Source: an uncultured Verrucomicrobiales bacterium (GTDB lineage: Bacteria > Verrucomicrobiota > Verrucomicrobiia > Limisphaerales > JACDHS01). From it: a stretch of 6,145 bases of DNA. The DNA is taken from the NCBI GenBank assembly GCA_937983475.1, contig CALJZV010000598.1, positions 1 through 6,145 on the forward strand, written 5' to 3'. The stretch's first letter is position 1, and each line of letters begins with the position of its first letter. The notes under the pieces are model-generated. The model had not been told where the DNA came from, ran no database searches, and saw only the letters and a list, made by a program, of their open reading frames with translations. This document shows, one piece after another, positions 5,383 to 6,145 of this stretch. Both the position numbers and the translations under genes were made by a program.

Positions 5383-6145
5383 TTAACGCATCAATGCCCA
5401 GAGCAAAATGGCCGAGGCGGTTCCATCCATGGTAGGCTCGTTGGTGGAATAATCCTTGAAGTCGTCGTGGTAAACCGCCCGCTCGTCCTGGAAGGCAGCC
5501 AGCGGATCCGGTTCGGTGATGCTCACGCCTTTAAGGCTCTTGAAAATCCGTTCGTAAACCGGGCCATCCACCAGGCCGCCGCGGACGGTTGTGTTCATCA
5601 GCTTGACGCAGAACAGGTGCGTGTCTTTCGGGTATTGCTGGCCGATCTCTGTGAACATGGTGTAGCCCCATGGGTTGGTGCCCAAAAGCCAGTCGCGTTG
5701 CTGGGCGGCGAATTGTCTGAAGTGTTGATCGCCGGTCATCCGCTCGTACAGGAGGCACTGGGTGGCCAAGGCCGTAGTGAGATTGTTGGAGCACCAGATG
5801 AAAGGAACGCCGATGCGGAATGGATTGCGCTGCCCGCGCGCAAGGCAGTGCTCGATGCCTTCGCGGTAATAACCGGCCAGCCGTTCCTTGAACTTTCTGT
5901 CCACGAGGTCATAGAGCCGGTAGTGGCCAATGTTCATGAAGGGATAATACTGGTAGTGCTTGGTTTGCTCGTGAGGCATCCAGGTGTCATTGGCCGCCAT
6001 CACGGCAAATTCCTTGGCGTCTTCAAGATATTGTTTGTCGCCGGTCGCGCGATACAGTTCCGTCGCGCCCCATTCCATGTCGTCGGCCCAGGTCGTCTCC
6101 TCGTAACGATAGGGGGCCTTGTAGGAATTGCCTTGTTGAACGCCC
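5383..6145 (-). CDS. Glycoside hydrolase family 9 protein, C-terminal part, 5' truncated by window edge
   Basis: GH9 enzymes are inverting hydrolases of beta-1,4-glucans (endoglucanases, cellodextrinases) or, in some members, of glucosamine oligomers. About 253 C-terminal residues are visible. The reading frame stays open to the window end, so the Met codon at 6078 is internal, preceded by TTWADD and followed by MEWGATELYRATGD, a typical helix pair of the (alpha/alpha)6 barrel. Further landmarks are VPFIWCSNN, LLGTNPWGYTMFTEIG, VDGPVY and the C-terminal signature YHDDFKDYSTNEPTMDGTAS, whose Glu codon at 5437-5439 is the family's general acid. The N-terminal region with the Asp base pair, any immunoglobulin-like domain and any signal peptide are outside, so location and substrate cannot be told. 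The signature has Thr-Ala where the classic pattern expects Asn-Ser/Thr/Ala, and the classic HHR motif is not seen. Both fit my recollection of a GH9 subgroup common in Bacteroidetes and relatives. It shows no evident link to the beta-oxidation genes. Confidence 0.9.
   Translation of the reverse strand, partial: GVQQGNSYKAPYRYEETTWADDMEWGATELYRATGDKQYLEDAKEFAVMAANDTWMPHEQTKHYQYYPFMNIGHYRLYDLVDRKFKERLAGYYREGIEHCLARGQRNPFRIGVPFIWCSNNLTTALATQCLLYERMTGDQHFRQFAAQQRDWLLGTNPWGYTMFTEIGQQYPKDTHLFCVKLMNTTVRGGLVDGPVYERIFKSLKGVSITEPDPLAAFQDERAVYHDDFKDYSTNEPTMDGTASAILLWALMR

Noticed and set aside
6076..6078. ATG as start of the GH9 gene
   Set aside because: The frame stays open to the right edge and the upstream residues (YEETTWADD) are typical GH9 sequence, so the gene continues beyond the window.

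Overview
The window holds five protein-coding genes and no RNA genes, mobile elements or CRISPR arrays that I can see. Three plus-strand genes (bases 1-4983) form a tightly packed fatty-acid beta-oxidation operon: the C-terminal part of a thiolase (its start lies left of the window), a trifunctional-protein-alpha/FadJ-type multifunctional enzyme, and a large VLCAD/ACAD9-type acyl-CoA dehydrogenase. Both junctions are 4-base ATGA overlaps, each preceded by a GGAG(G) ribosome-binding site, so the three proteins are very probably made by coupled translation from one mRNA. The promoter must lie upstream of the window.

The three enzymes cover the full beta-oxidation cycle. The acyl-CoA dehydrogenase makes the trans-2-enoyl-CoA, the multifunctional enzyme hydrates and oxidises it to 3-ketoacyl-CoA, and the thiolase cleaves off acetyl-CoA. 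The proteins resemble the mitochondrial long-chain enzymes (VLCAD and trifunctional protein alpha) more than E. coli FadE and FadB. Recognised catalytic residues in the visible parts are all present, so the genes look functional.

On the minus strand, facing the operon, lie two genes. One is a 108-residue protein of the muconolactone-isomerase-like ferredoxin-fold type (4993-5319), with a near-perfect Shine-Dalgarno sequence. The other is the C-terminal part of a family 9 glycoside hydrolase (5383 to beyond 6145). The convergent gap between the acyl-CoA dehydrogenase and the small protein is only 9 bases and sits inside a short inverted repeat.

Organism: moderately GC-rich DNA with a bacterial operon layout. 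The TFP-alpha/VLCAD-like enzymes next to a GH9 polysaccharide hydrolase suggest a heterotrophic, polysaccharide-degrading bacterium of the Planctomycetes-Verrucomicrobia group, perhaps a Verrucomicrobiota lineage near Pedosphaera/Limisphaerales. This is inference from protein style, not from a marker gene. Overall the region is mostly core metabolism. The points most worth a second look are a nine-G tract that could link the thiolase and multifunctional-enzyme frames, the VLCAD-like N-terminus, and the uncharacterised small protein.
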